This document shows, piece after piece, positions 50,613 through 60,500 of a DNA stretch of 64,000 nucleotides; the stretch's first letter is position 1; each line of letters begins with the position of its first letter. Location: NCBI RefSeq assembly GCF_001295265.1, contig NZ_LJOD01000006.1:1-64000 (forward strand), read 5' to 3'. The stretch is from Chryseobacterium indologenes (GTDB taxonomy: Bacteria > Bacteroidota > Bacteroidia > Flavobacteriales > Weeksellaceae). A program made the translations under genes and the position numbers. The notes beneath the pieces were generated by a model, which was not told the origin of the DNA, searched no databases, and saw only the letters and a list, made by a program, of their open reading frames with translations.

Positions 50613-52574
50613 CTAAAGTTTTATCTTTTTATTGATTATTTTTCCGTCAGAAAGAGTAAGCTGTACCAGATAAACTCCTGTTTCAAGGGTTTTTGATTCA
50701 AACTGAGACCTGTTTACATCCTGCTGTACAACCAATGCTCCTGAAATACTGTATATGCTGATGCTTTTTATATCTCCGGATGATCTGGCAATGACCTGAC
50801 GGTTCTGTGCGAAAATGGCTGTTTTACCTTCGGATAGACGTCCGGTTATTATTTTACTGAACTGCAGATTATAGAAAGGAGTGGAAATCTCAAAAGTGTA
50901 ATTCTGATTGTCGAGATCCTGAAGTGAGATTCCGTTATTTTCTGTATACTGTGCTTGGGAGACGGTCTTTATCAGGTTTCGCTGTTCATCAAAAATATTC
51001 ACAGCAGACAGCTCATCAGGATTAATTTTAAGCTTTAAAACGGCATTGTTTTCAGATTGGACGATCTCGTTTTCAGTTATTTGCTGTGGAGTGCTTTTGA
51101 TATAAGGAATCAACTTGTTTTCATTATTTTCCAGGACTTTCAGCAGATAAATTCCATCATGAAGGTTAGCCAGATTATTTTCTGTTACATATTTTGCGGC
51201 TGTTTTTTCTTTATTGAAATCTGTGATTTCCAATAGCTGCATATTTCCCAGGTCAGGTTTGATTTGGGAAGAATATAAAGAACCCTTTTGCCCGGAACTT
51301 ATTGTCTGATCGTTATTTCCTGCCTGCTTAGAAGTAATCATTGCCCACTGATTGAATAATCCTCCGCTTCTGAGCGTATTGAACTTAGCATTGGAAGCCA
51401 GAACAAAAGGAACAATTCCTCCCACATGTCCCAGAGGTCCCCAGTAGAATGAGTCCAGCTTGTATTTGTCCAGATCCCACCAAGGGTAATATCCACGCTG
51501 TACACTGATTGTTTTAGAAGTATTTTCCGGCGGGATAGCCAGATCTACAGTGGAGTGCCCCAATGTCATCGGGGTTTTATTATACCAGTCGTAAACATCT
51601 TTAGGCTTAAGGCATTGTCTTAGCTTATTATTCGGATTGGCGGTAACATCACTGACAAAATTTGAGGTGAAAAGGTTTCTCCAGATAACAGGTCCCCACA
51701 GAAGGCCGCCATTATCCTGAACCACGTGATAATTGTATTTGTCCAGATATTCTGATGAAATAACTTCTGAAATATTGCTGTTATAAGTTTTATATCCTGT
51801 ATTGTTGCAGGTGTGAAGTACATTGGCCAAAAATGAAGTAAAAGGGTAGAAGTCTTTTTCCAGAACTCCTTTATTCAATGTAACCTCTGAAAAATCATAA
51901 GGTCCGTCACCCATATATGCATACTTGAATTTCAGATTGTCAGGGTTTGAAATACTGAGTCTTTTCAACGTTGACATAGCAGCATGTGCTCCCTGAGAAT
52001 AGCCAGCCAGAAAATATTCGTTATAACGTTTGATTCCTAACTGACCAAGGACTTGATTGGCAGCTGTAATGAAATCTATCGTAGCACCAGCCTCAGTTGC
52101 ATAATCCACATAAGGATGGACACCATCCCCGCTGCCCATTCCCACATAATCAGGAGCCATAAGAATGTAGCCATTCAGAACATAAGAAAGTTCCACCACA
52201 AACCCTGCACTAAGAGCGCCTTTCAGGTTAGACGGAACATTATGCCGGCTGTCCGTAGTTCCGTGATCAGAAACAACCGTTGAAAGCTTATAATCCACGT
52301 TGGGATACATCAGAAGCCCCGTTGCCTTCACCAGAATATTGTTCTCGTTTTTAGTATAATAGGTAATTTTATACCCTTTTAAACCTACATTGAAGCCATT
52401 CAGATAGTTTGTAAAATCAGGAGCATTCTGTTCACCGAGATTCCCGGCTATGAAATTAATAACACCCTGTGGAGTAAGATCAAGTTTCTGCTCAATGCTT
52501 ACCACATCTCCGGCCTGTTGAGCCAGATAAAAAGGAGCCGTAAAACCCAGCAAAAAGAAAGATAGTTTTTTCAT
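50613..52574 (-). CDS. Secreted alpha/beta hydrolase (lipase-like) with T9SS sorting domain
   Basis: 653 residues. Signal peptide 1-18 (FFLLGFTAPFYLAQ). Alpha/beta hydrolase core (about 60-430): nucleophile S193 in LAGYSQGAHAAMS; ILMAPDYVGMGSGDGVHPY and VVSDHGTTDSR precede it, as in secretory lipases and cutinase-like esterases. C-terminal T9SS type A domain (about 580-653): ISIYSISGALVVQQDV, GVYLVQLTLSDGKIINKKIKL. It should cross the outer membrane by the type IX system and be released or surface-attached. Substrate not known. Confidence 0.88.
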   Translation of the reverse strand: MKKLSFFLLGFTAPFYLAQQAGDVVSIEQKLDLTPQGVINFIAGNLGEQNAPDFTNYLNGFNVGLKGYKITYYTKNENNILVKATGLLMYPNVDYKLSTVVSDHGTTDSRHNVPSNLKGALSAGFVVELSYVLNGYILMAPDYVGMGSGDGVHPYVDYATEAGATIDFITAANQVLGQLGIKRYNEYFLAGYSQGAHAAMSTLKRLSISNPDNLKFKYAYMGDGPYDFSEVTLNKGVLEKDFYPFTSFLANVLHTCNNTGYKTYNSNISEVISSEYLDKYNYHVVQDNGGLLWGPVIWRNLFTSNFVSDVTANPNNKLRQCLKPKDVYDWYNKTPMTLGHSTVDLAIPPENTSKTISVQRGYYPWWDLDKYKLDSFYWGPLGHVGGIVPFVLASNAKFNTLRSGGLFNQWAMITSKQAGNNDQTISSGQKGSLYSSQIKPDLGNMQLLEITDFNKEKTAAKYVTENNLANLHDGIYLLKVLENNENKLIPYIKSTPQQITENEIVQSENNAVLKLKINPDELSAVNIFDEQRNLIKTVSQAQYTENNGISLQDLDNQNYTFEISTPFYNLQFSKIITGRLSEGKTAIFAQNRQVIARSSGDIKSISIYSISGALVVQQDVNRSQFESKTLETGVYLVQLTLSDGKIINKKIKL

Positions 52575-52680
52575 ATTAATGTATTATGGTGATATTAAAT
52601 TAGTTGTTTTTAATAAAACCTTTAATACATTATCAGATCAATAATTATTCATTGAATATAAATTCGCTGTAAAGTGAGTA

Positions 52681-52719
52681 AAACAAAGGATTCCGGCCGA
52701 AGGCCGGAATCCTTTGTTT
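52681..52719 (-). terminator. Strong terminator of the acyl-CoA dehydrogenase gene
   Basis: Perfect 18-bp stem ending in AAACAAAGGATTCCGGCC/GGCCGGAATCCTTTGTTT with a GAA loop, 16 bases past the minus-strand stop at 52736. Confidence 0.92.
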
Positions 52720-52735
52720 TATATTGGGGCTTTAA

Positions 52736-53914
52736 TTAAAAAGCATTGATACCCGTAATATCCAAACCGGTAATTAATAAGTGAACATCGTGAGTTCCTT
52801 CATACGTAATCACCGATTCCAGGTTGGCAGCATGTCTCATCATCGGGAATTCACCCATGATTCCCATTCCCCCAAGAATCTGTCTTGATTCCCTTGCAAT
52901 ATCAATCGCCATTTTCACATTGTTGCGTTTAGCCATGGAGATCTGTGCAGGTGTTGCTTTATGATCGTTTTTAAGATTTCCAAGCTGAAGACATAATAAC
53001 TGAGCTTTTGTAATTTCAGTTAAGAATTCAGCCAGTTTTTTCTGCTGAAGCTGGTAGGAGCCAATTGGTTTTCCAAACTGCTTTCTTTCCTTAGAATACT
53101 GAACAGCTGTACAGTAGCAGTCAATAGCAGCACCAATCACACCCCATGAAATTCCGTATCTTGCAGAATTCAGACAGGATAAAGGTCCCTTTAATCCGCT
53201 TACGCCCGGAAGAAGGTTTTCTTTAGGAACTTTTACATCATTAAATACCAGTTCTCCGGTTTTTGAGGCTCTTAAACTCCATTTGTTATGCGTTTCCGGG
53301 GTTGTAAAACCTTCCATACCTCTTTCAACGATCAGTCCCTGTATTTTTCCTTCCTCATTTTTAGCCCACACTACAGCAATATCGCAAAGCGGAGAATTGG
53401 TGATCCACATTTTGGCACCATTAAGCAGGTAATGATCCCCCATATCTTTGAAATAAGTTTCCATAGAACCGGGATCAGAGCCATGATTAGGCTCAGTAAG
53501 ACCAAAAGAACCGATCATTTCTCCTGAAGCAAGTTTAGGAAGGTATTTTTTCTTCTGCTCTTCAGATCCGAACTCATTGATCGGGAACATAACAAGAGAG
53601 CTTTGCACAGAAGCCGCAGAACGTACTGCAGAATCTCCTCTTTCCAATTCCTGCATGATAAGACCGTAAGAAATCTGATCAAGGCCGGAACCTCCGTACT
53701 CCACTGGAATATAAGGACCCAATGCTCCGATTTTTCCCAATTCTCTCATTAAGCCGGGAAGGTCAGTATGGTTTTGTGCAGCCTGGTCAATCTGTGGCAT
53801 TACAAAACTTTCTACCCAGTCTCTTACAGATTGGCGGATCAGTTTGTGTTCTTCAGTAAGTAAAGCATCAATTCCATAATAATCAGGGATGCTTGTAAGA
53901 GGATAATATGACAT
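52736..53914 (-). CDS. Acyl-CoA dehydrogenase, glutaryl-CoA dehydrogenase-like
   Basis: 392 residues. Catalytic Glu E372 in ITYEGTHDVHLLITG, the position used by glutaryl-CoA dehydrogenase; SFGLTEPNHGSDPGSM and RKQFGKPIGSYQLQQKKLA bind FAD and substrate. The arrangement fits GCDH (glutaryl-CoA to crotonyl-CoA plus CO2, lysine and tryptophan breakdown) better than short-chain dehydrogenases. Cytosolic. Monocistronic. Confidence 0.9.
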   Translation of the reverse strand: MSYYPLTSIPDYYGIDALLTEEHKLIRQSVRDWVESFVMPQIDQAAQNHTDLPGLMRELGKIGALGPYIPVEYGGSGLDQISYGLIMQELERGDSAVRSAASVQSSLVMFPINEFGSEEQKKKYLPKLASGEMIGSFGLTEPNHGSDPGSMETYFKDMGDHYLLNGAKMWITNSPLCDIAVVWAKNEEGKIQGLIVERGMEGFTTPETHNKWSLRASKTGELVFNDVKVPKENLLPGVSGLKGPLSCLNSARYGISWGVIGAAIDCYCTAVQYSKERKQFGKPIGSYQLQQKKLAEFLTEITKAQLLCLQLGNLKNDHKATPAQISMAKRNNVKMAIDIARESRQILGGMGIMGEFPMMRHAANLESVITYEGTHDVHLLITGLDITGINAF

Positions 53915-54043
53915 GATTTTTTGATTTGTTTAAAAATAGTACTTTTCAGGCGGTTTGGAAAATTTTTTTAAAAGCCTTGTTAATTATTGATTTTCAGTAA
54001 CATGTGTTATTTTTGCTCAATTCGTATTACAAAATGTCCAGCT

Positions 54044-54832
54044 TTAAGAATCCTCATCATTAGAGATAGGATACTGATGGGGAGAATTGTGAATTTTATT
54101 CTTGAATTTATACAGGTAAGGAGCTTTGTTGGCAGAACCGTCATAAAACTTTTCCAGTCTGTCCAGAATATTTAAGCTTAATATTTTACGCTGGAAATTA
54201 TTTCTTCTGAATTTCTGTCCTAAAATAGTTTCATACAGCATCTGAAGATCCTTCATTGTAAACTTTTCAGGTAGAAGATTGCTGGCTGCTGCCTCAGTAT
54301 TGATATTCATCCGAAGGTACTCCAGTCCGGTTTCTATGATCCGGTCATGATCAAATGCCATTTTAGGCAGATTATTCACTTCAAACCATTCACAGCTTTC
54401 ATTAAAAGCATCAGGAAAAGTATCTGCAATGGAAAAATCAATAAGACTGCAATATCCTACGGTAATAAACCTCTGAAAGATCCAGTGGTCTTTAGGTACC
54501 TCAATCCCTTTATTCCGAAGCAGGATCTGGTGCACATTATTCTCGGTACGGTCTATTCTTCCGAAAGTATGAAATTGTTTTAAAAACAGATCTTTCAGAT
54601 GAGTTCTTTCATACAAAACCCTAGCTGCAGCTTCACGAAGATCTTCATCATTAAAAACAAAGCCGCCGGGAAGCGACCATAGATCAAGATCATGATATTT
54701 TAAAAGCAGAACTTTCAGAATATTATTGTGAAACCCGAAAATAGTGCAGTCAACAGATATATGTGCTACAAAATCTTTTGTATCAATAAGTTCCTGAAGG
54801 GTTTCTTTGCTTTTTGTGTCTTTGAGCTTCAT
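54044..54832 (-). CDS. NrtR-like regulator with degenerate Nudix box
   Basis: 262 residues. Nudix-fold ligand domain (about 20-165) followed by a C-terminal winged helix (about 170-240: EKFTMKDLQMLYETILGQKFRRNNFQRKIL). The Nudix core REUXEE reads RVLYER, so two of the acidic catalytic residues are gone: a sensor rather than an enzyme. NrtR-family proteins control NAD or sugar genes; Bacteroidota members (AraR/XylR-like) sense sugars. It precedes an MFS transporter and is divergent from the susC locus, so it probably senses a breakdown product of that glycan. Confidence 0.85.
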   Translation of the reverse strand: MKLKDTKSKETLQELIDTKDFVAHISVDCTIFGFHNNILKVLLLKYHDLDLWSLPGGFVFNDEDLREAAARVLYERTHLKDLFLKQFHTFGRIDRTENNVHQILLRNKGIEVPKDHWIFQRFITVGYCSLIDFSIADTFPDAFNESCEWFEVNNLPKMAFDHDRIIETGLEYLRMNINTEAAASNLLPEKFTMKDLQMLYETILGQKFRRNNFQRKILSLNILDRLEKFYDGSANKAPYLYKFKNKIHNSPHQYPISNDEDS

Positions 54833-54855
54833 GGCAGTAAAAATAAAATTATTTT

Positions 54856-56040
54856 CTAAATTTTCCTTCCTGACAGCTTAAAATATATCAAACTTACCGT
54901 AAGAAGCACTGAAACAGCAAGTAATATATAAACAGGATAATAATTTAAGAGCTCTTTTCCGAAAAGAAGTGACATGATGATAGAGCTGACGGAGCTTCCT
55001 AAGGAAGAGAAAATAACAATAAGAGACGTAAACAGGTTGATTTTGTCTTTATCAATCTGCGCAATCATTTTTGAATTCACAACGGGGTAGAGGGGAGATA
55101 AAAATAACCCGATCACCGGAAATAAAAATACCAATATTCCGGAGTTTTCGGATATGGAATACTGAATTCCAACAATAAGGGTGAGCACAGCCATGATCAG
55201 GCCAATGCAAAGCAGATAGTATTTAGATAATGAAAACCTCTGGATGATGTTGGCGGTTGCTGTTCTTCCGGCATAGGAAAAAAGAGCAAGAAAAGAGGTC
55301 GCCTGCAGGGAGAAGAACGAATCAACCTTCAGGTGATTTTTGTAAAAAGAAGGCAGCCAGGAATTAAATCCCTGTTCCACAAATACAATAAAAAAGATAA
55401 CCCCTAAAAATGCGATGGTCACGGGATTGACAAAACCGGACAGTTCAGAAATAATCCCCTTCGTTTCAGTTTTTTTAGCTTCTGAAATCGTTAGCCGTGA
55501 GAATAAAAATAGGGTTACAGCCGAAAGCAGGGCAATGGATAAAAAACCAAATTTCCAGAATTCGGAATATTGGCTTGAAATAAGCCATCCAAAACCCATA
55601 TTCACTACAAAAATGCCGATCATAAAAGAAGCTTCCACACTGTTCATGGTCTGGGCAAGTGATTTTTCATCCGAAATATTATTCCTGATAATTCCAAAAA
55701 CGCAGATTTTTCCAATAGCAAAACAGGTTCCGATAATGGCAAACCATACTTTGTAGAACCAGAAATCTTCAATAAATGGAAGAAGGCACGAGCAGGTTCC
55801 TACAATTACTAATGCTGTGATCAGAGCCTTTTTTGTTCCGGTTTTACCGATGAAATTTACCGCAAAAAGAGAAATAAAAGCAATCGGAAGGTCTTTGAAT
55901 GACTCCAAAAAACCCAGTTTTTCATAAGAAATGTCCTCAGAAAGCTGAAGGATAACCAATCCCATACAGTTCAGTACCATTGAAAAAATAAGGAAAGTCA
56001 ATTTTAACGGAAGTGAAATATGGGAGAGCTTGGCGGTCAT
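54856..56040 (-). CDS. MFS transporter of the glycan locus
   Basis: 394 residues with about twelve hydrophobic segments. No signal peptide. It lacks obvious family-specific motifs of FucP or LacY; the loop after helix 2 (NFIGKTGTKKALITALVIV) is MFS-like and helix 5 contains MNSVEASFMIGIFVVNMGFGW. It lies 24 bases upstream of the regulator gene on the same strand and divergent from susC, so it likely imports the sugar or oligosaccharide released by the GH30/GH3 enzymes (inference). Confidence 0.85.
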   Translation of the reverse strand: MTAKLSHISLPLKLTFLIFSMVLNCMGLVILQLSEDISYEKLGFLESFKDLPIAFISLFAVNFIGKTGTKKALITALVIVGTCSCLLPFIEDFWFYKVWFAIIGTCFAIGKICVFGIIRNNISDEKSLAQTMNSVEASFMIGIFVVNMGFGWLISSQYSEFWKFGFLSIALLSAVTLFLFSRLTISEAKKTETKGIISELSGFVNPVTIAFLGVIFFIVFVEQGFNSWLPSFYKNHLKVDSFFSLQATSFLALFSYAGRTATANIIQRFSLSKYYLLCIGLIMAVLTLIVGIQYSISENSGILVFLFPVIGLFLSPLYPVVNSKMIAQIDKDKINLFTSLIVIFSSLGSSVSSIIMSLLFGKELLNYYPVYILLAVSVLLTVSLIYFKLSGRKI

Positions 56041-56216
56041 TTTGGAGATTATTTTTTAAGTTTTTATAACTTTTTTTATGAATTATGATGCAAATTTAAG
56101 CCTTTAAAGCCCCAAAAATAAAAGAAAAATTAAAATATTTATGAAGACAATGTTAATTAATTAAAAAAAAATATATTTTTATTGTCTCAATTTGAGAATT
56201 AAAAACTAACTCTAGT
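56041..56216. promoter_or_regulatory. Divergent control region of the glycan locus with a palindrome
   Basis: 176 bases between the MFS and susC starts. TCTCAA-T-TTGAGA at 56185-56197 is a perfect 6-bp palindrome with one central base, 20 bases before the susC ATG. It is a candidate operator for the NrtR-like regulator. No clean TAnnTTTG box is seen; the TATATTTTTATTG just upstream may serve. Confidence 0.45.
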
Positions 56217-59048
56217 ATGAATATAAGAATATCAGGAAGTTTTGGATTGGCCGCAGTGCTGTATTTTACAGCCAATTTCAATGCCCAGACCAAAGTAAAA
56301 GATTCTGTTCCCAAGGAAAATAAAATAGATGAGATCGTCATGATCGGATATGGAGGAGTGAAAAAGCAAAATCTTACCAGCGCTGTCTCTTCAGTAAAAG
56401 CGGATGCTTTTGATAACAGACCCATTTACAGTGTAGGACAGGCTTTACAGGGACAGGCGGCAGGAGTGAATGTAATCCAGGCTTCCGGAAAACCAGGGGC
56501 AGCCCTTGATGTGAAAATAAGGGGAAACAATTCAATTTCATCCTCGGTAAGTCCTCTGTATGTAGTTGATGGAATCCAGACCAATGACATCAGCGGACTT
56601 AACCCTGACGATATTGTTGATATGACAATTCTTAAAGATGCATCTTCTACTGCTATTTACGGTGTAAACGGATCTTCAGGAGTTGTTATCATTACAACCA
56701 AAAGAGGAAAGCAGGGAAAGCCCCAGCTTAATTTTAATGCCTATTGGGGAATTTCAAAAACCGTGAAAAATATTGATGTGCTGAATCTGGACCAATATAA
56801 AGCCCTAATGGCGGATATTCAGGCAAACGGCGGATCAGACTATCTTTCCACTGTTACCAATCCCAGATATGCAGGCATTGATACCGATTGGAGAAAAGAG
56901 GTTTTCCAGACCGGATTTGACCAGAACTACAACGTAAACTATGCTTTTGGAAACGAAAAAGTAAAAGCGTATACCGCATTAGGGTATCAGGATATTGAAG
57001 GGATTATCAAACCGGCTCATTTTCAGCGGACTTCGGTGAAAGTAAATTTAGATGCAGTCATTACACCATGGCTCAAACTAAACTCCTCAGTAAACTATTT
57101 CTTGACTTCACTCACCAATACCAACGATAATTTAAGTACCGCGAGGGGTGGAGTTGTTCTAAGTGCTTTCAATACGCCAAGCTTCCTGCCGGTATACGGA
57201 ACAGATGTTAATTTTATTCCGTCAGATGGAGTAGTGTATAATCAGACGACAGGCCAGATCAATGACGGATATAAACCAGGACAGTTTGCTCCGAACCCTT
57301 ATCAGTCATCCTGGGAAAACCCTGTGGCTTATCAGTCTAGAAAAGATAAAACCCAAACCCAGCGTTTCCTCAGCAATTTAGGCCTTGATGTGAAAGTTCT
57401 GAAAAACCTGGTATGGAAGCCGAGTATTTCGTTTGATATGACAGATTCCCGGAATACAAAATTTACAGACGGATTTCAGACCAGCTACGGAAGATCAAAA
57501 TCCGGAATAGGTTCTCAGGAATTCTACCAGTATCAGGAGTATAATTTTGAAAATACTTTAACTTATAGCCTGAAAAACGAAACTCATGATTTTTCATTAC
57601 TCGGAGGGGTTCAGATCAATCAAAAAAGCATTCAGAACCAGTATTATTCAGGAGAAAAATTTCCGGAAGGTACTATGAAGTTCAATTATGATCTTGCTGA
57701 AACACAGGGATATGATAAACATAAAGAAATATTGAGAAATGCTTCCTTTTTCGGAAGAGCTTTGTATACCTATGGCGGAAAATATACTTTAATGGGAGTG
57801 TTCAGGTATAACGGCTTTTCAGGATTGGCTCCGGATAGAAAATGGGGGTTCTTCCCAGGAGTATCTGCTTCTTGGCTAGTGTCTAAAGAAGATTTCCTGA
57901 CAGACAGTAAAGTGATCAGTGAACTGAAGCTTAGAGGAGGATGGGGACAGACGGGTAATGTTTCCGGAGTTCCTGCCTATTCGCACTTTAGTCTCTTTGA
58001 TCCTTATTGGTCCAATGGAGAAGCTGTTTACAGTGTGGGGCAGTATGACAGCAGTGACCTTACGTGGGAAACAACAACGGATGCGAATGTAGGCTTGGAT
58101 CTGGGTTTATTCAGTAACCGTATCCGCCTGGCTGTGGATGCTTACAAAAGAACAACCAAGGATCTTGTATTTCCTTTTATTCTTGGAAATACAATCGCGC
58201 CGATCTACAGAAACTTCGGAAGTCTTGAAAACAAAGGGCTCGAATTCTCATTGAATACTGTAAATGTTAAAAATGAAAACTTTACCTGGAACAGCTCATT
58301 TAATATTTCATTTGCTAAGAACAAGATTACGGAACTCAGCGAAAAATATCTCAAAACAGTATCGGCAGGTGGGGTAGATGGATATGATCAGATTGTACGT
58401 TTCCAGCCGGGGCAGGCTTTAAGTACTTTTTATGGGTATAAAGTAGACCGTGTAGACCCTAATACCGGGGATCTGATTTATAAAGATCTTGATGGAAACG
58501 GATATGTAAGTGTAGACGACAAAGCTATTATCGGTGATCCTAATCCGAAATATACCTTTGGCTTCAGCAATAATTTTACTCTGAAAAATTGGTATATGGA
58601 TGTTTTGATTACCGGTTCTGTAGGAAATGATGTATTTAATGCGACCCGTTTTGATCTGGAAATGATGAATGATTATAAAAACCAGTCAACAGCTGTTCTC
58701 AACCGATGGACTACGCCGGGACAGATTACTGATGTTCCGAGAGCCAACTCGGCTTCTGCACTGGCTGTTTCAGACAGATTTGTAGAAGACGGATCTTATA
58801 TAAAGCTGAAAGCGGTGACACTGGGTTACAACTTTAACAATCCTTTTAAAGGAGTAAGCAAATTAAATGTATATGTAACCGGACAGAATATCTTTACGAT
58901 TACTGATTATTCCGGAATGGATCCTGAAGTGAACGCTTTCAGTCCTAACAGAAATACATCTGGTGCCGAAAGATCTGTTTTTGGAATAGACTACGGAACC
59001 TATCCTCAGGTAAGAACTTTTATCATCGGTTTAAAAGCTAACTTCTAA
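56217..59048 (+). CDS. SusC/RagA-type TonB-dependent outer membrane transporter
   Basis: 943 residues. Signal peptide (about 1-23), TonB-box-like IDEIVMIGYG at 37-46, plug domain (LYVVDGIQTNDISGLNPDDI, LKDASSTAIYGVNGSSGVVIIT), then the beta barrel ending VRTFIIGLKANF with the terminal Phe needed for outer membrane assembly. The carboxypeptidase-regulatory-like N-terminal domain usual in SusC proteins is missing: only about 12 residues separate signal peptide from TonB box. It imports the glycan fragments bound by SusD and is first in the operon. Confidence 0.95.
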   Translation: MNIRISGSFGLAAVLYFTANFNAQTKVKDSVPKENKIDEIVMIGYGGVKKQNLTSAVSSVKADAFDNRPIYSVGQALQGQAAGVNVIQASGKPGAALDVKIRGNNSISSSVSPLYVVDGIQTNDISGLNPDDIVDMTILKDASSTAIYGVNGSSGVVIITTKRGKQGKPQLNFNAYWGISKTVKNIDVLNLDQYKALMADIQANGGSDYLSTVTNPRYAGIDTDWRKEVFQTGFDQNYNVNYAFGNEKVKAYTALGYQDIEGIIKPAHFQRTSVKVNLDAVITPWLKLNSSVNYFLTSLTNTNDNLSTARGGVVLSAFNTPSFLPVYGTDVNFIPSDGVVYNQTTGQINDGYKPGQFAPNPYQSSWENPVAYQSRKDKTQTQRFLSNLGLDVKVLKNLVWKPSISFDMTDSRNTKFTDGFQTSYGRSKSGIGSQEFYQYQEYNFENTLTYSLKNETHDFSLLGGVQINQKSIQNQYYSGEKFPEGTMKFNYDLAETQGYDKHKEILRNASFFGRALYTYGGKYTLMGVFRYNGFSGLAPDRKWGFFPGVSASWLVSKEDFLTDSKVISELKLRGGWGQTGNVSGVPAYSHFSLFDPYWSNGEAVYSVGQYDSSDLTWETTTDANVGLDLGLFSNRIRLAVDAYKRTTKDLVFPFILGNTIAPIYRNFGSLENKGLEFSLNTVNVKNENFTWNSSFNISFAKNKITELSEKYLKTVSAGGVDGYDQIVRFQPGQALSTFYGYKVDRVDPNTGDLIYKDLDGNGYVSVDDKAIIGDPNPKYTFGFSNNFTLKNWYMDVLITGSVGNDVFNATRFDLEMMNDYKNQSTAVLNRWTTPGQITDVPRANSASALAVSDRFVEDGSYIKLKAVTLGYNFNNPFKGVSKLNVYVTGQNIFTITDYSGMDPEVNAFSPNRNTSGAERSVFGIDYGTYPQVRTFIIGLKANF

Positions 59049-59058
59049 ATTATTCACA

Positions 59059-60498
59059 ATGAAAATCAATAAAGCAATATATTATTTATTTGGAGCATCG
59101 GTTCTTTTAACAACCGTTTCCTGTAATGACTTTTTAGATACCGAACCTATTACGGAAGAGGGGATTCCAATTGAAAATCCATTGAAAACCGCTGATGATG
59201 CAAATAAAAGAATGAATACGATTTATGCTGCATTTGGTAACGAGTACTGGCAGCTGGATTATTTTATGAATGGAGATTCTCAAACTGATATTTCCTATGC
59301 GGGAGCAGACAATATACAGAATTTTCAGCAGGATGAGTACCGTATTATTGCTACCAATGCTAATGTATCAAGGGACTGGAGATACCTGTACGGATTTATT
59401 AATGATTGTAATATGATCCTGAATTATGTGGATGAAATCAGTGATCCTGCCCTTACAGCAGCCCGGAAATCTGAAATGAAATCTGAGGCAGCCATTCTTA
59501 GGGCATTGTATTATTTTCATGCTGTCCAGCTTTGGGGCGATATTCCGTTGGTAACAAAAGCAGTCATAGGAGTCAACTCTGGTAATTTCGATGAAGTATA
59601 CAGTCAGGTATATCCTGCGAGGAAAACAGTAAAAGAAGCCTATGATCTGATTATTGCCGATCTGGAGGGAGCCATTGCCAATGCACCATCAGGAATTCAG
59701 AAATACAGAGCCAATAAAAACTTTGCTTATGGCCTTCTGGCGAAAGTATATGCCTCAAAGCCGAATCCGGACTGGACTAAAGTAAAACAATATGCTTCCA
59801 ATATTTCAGGAGTAAACCTCCTTCCTGTGTATGATCAGCTTTTTGACGGTACGCATGAAGCCAATGCGGAGTCTATCTTTGAAGTTGATGGAAATGCCGG
59901 AACAGTATGGGCGTGGGGGTCATCCATGTTTTATGGAACAGACTGGAAAAAATTCAATGTTCCGTCCAATGATCTCGTAAAAGCATTTAATGATGCCGGA
60001 GATACCCAGCGTTTAAACAGTTCTGTTAAATTTTCACCGGTAAGCTGGTCAGATAAGTATTGGACGAGTAATAACTATCCATTCATGTATAAAATGAGGA
60101 AAACCGATGGAACTCAGAATTTTTATATCCTGAGATATGCAGACATTCTTCTGCTACAGGCAGAAGCAGCGGTGAGGTCCGGAGATTATACGGGTGCTGC
60201 AGGTTTTATCAATCAGGTAAGGTCAAGAGCGGGACTTTCTCCGGTTGCGATTTCATCGGAAACAGACGGAATCCAGAAAGTGCTTCAGGAAAGAAAGCTG
60301 GAACTTGCATTTGAAGGTCAGCGCTGGTTTGACCTTAAAAGAACGGGAACAGCAGTTGCGATTCTTTCCCAGCAGAAAGACGGAAACGGAGTAATACTGC
60401 CTTATGCTGCCAATGTCAATCAGAACAGGCTGTTATGGCCCATTCCGCAGGGGCAGAGAGATAACAACCAGAACCTAACTCAAAATTCCGGTTATTAA
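59059..60498 (+). CDS. SusD/RagB-type glycan-binding lipoprotein
   Basis: 479 residues. Lipobox TTVSC with acylated C22, then NDFLDTEP, typical of SusD. TPR-like helical core with ILRALYYFHAVQLWGDIPLVTKA and the signature ELAFEGQRWFDLKRTGTA near the end; C-terminus RLLWPIPQGQRDNNQNLTQN. Surface-exposed lid for the SusC pore, 10 bases after susC. No separate surface glycan-binding protein follows, unlike many Bacteroides loci. Confidence 0.95.
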   Translation: MKINKAIYYLFGASVLLTTVSCNDFLDTEPITEEGIPIENPLKTADDANKRMNTIYAAFGNEYWQLDYFMNGDSQTDISYAGADNIQNFQQDEYRIIATNANVSRDWRYLYGFINDCNMILNYVDEISDPALTAARKSEMKSEAAILRALYYFHAVQLWGDIPLVTKAVIGVNSGNFDEVYSQVYPARKTVKEAYDLIIADLEGAIANAPSGIQKYRANKNFAYGLLAKVYASKPNPDWTKVKQYASNISGVNLLPVYDQLFDGTHEANAESIFEVDGNAGTVWAWGSSMFYGTDWKKFNVPSNDLVKAFNDAGDTQRLNSSVKFSPVSWSDKYWTSNNYPFMYKMRKTDGTQNFYILRYADILLLQAEAAVRSGDYTGAAGFINQVRSRAGLSPVAISSETDGIQKVLQERKLELAFEGQRWFDLKRTGTAVAILSQQKDGNGVILPYAANVNQNRLLWPIPQGQRDNNQNLTQNSGY

Positions 60499-60500
60499 AT

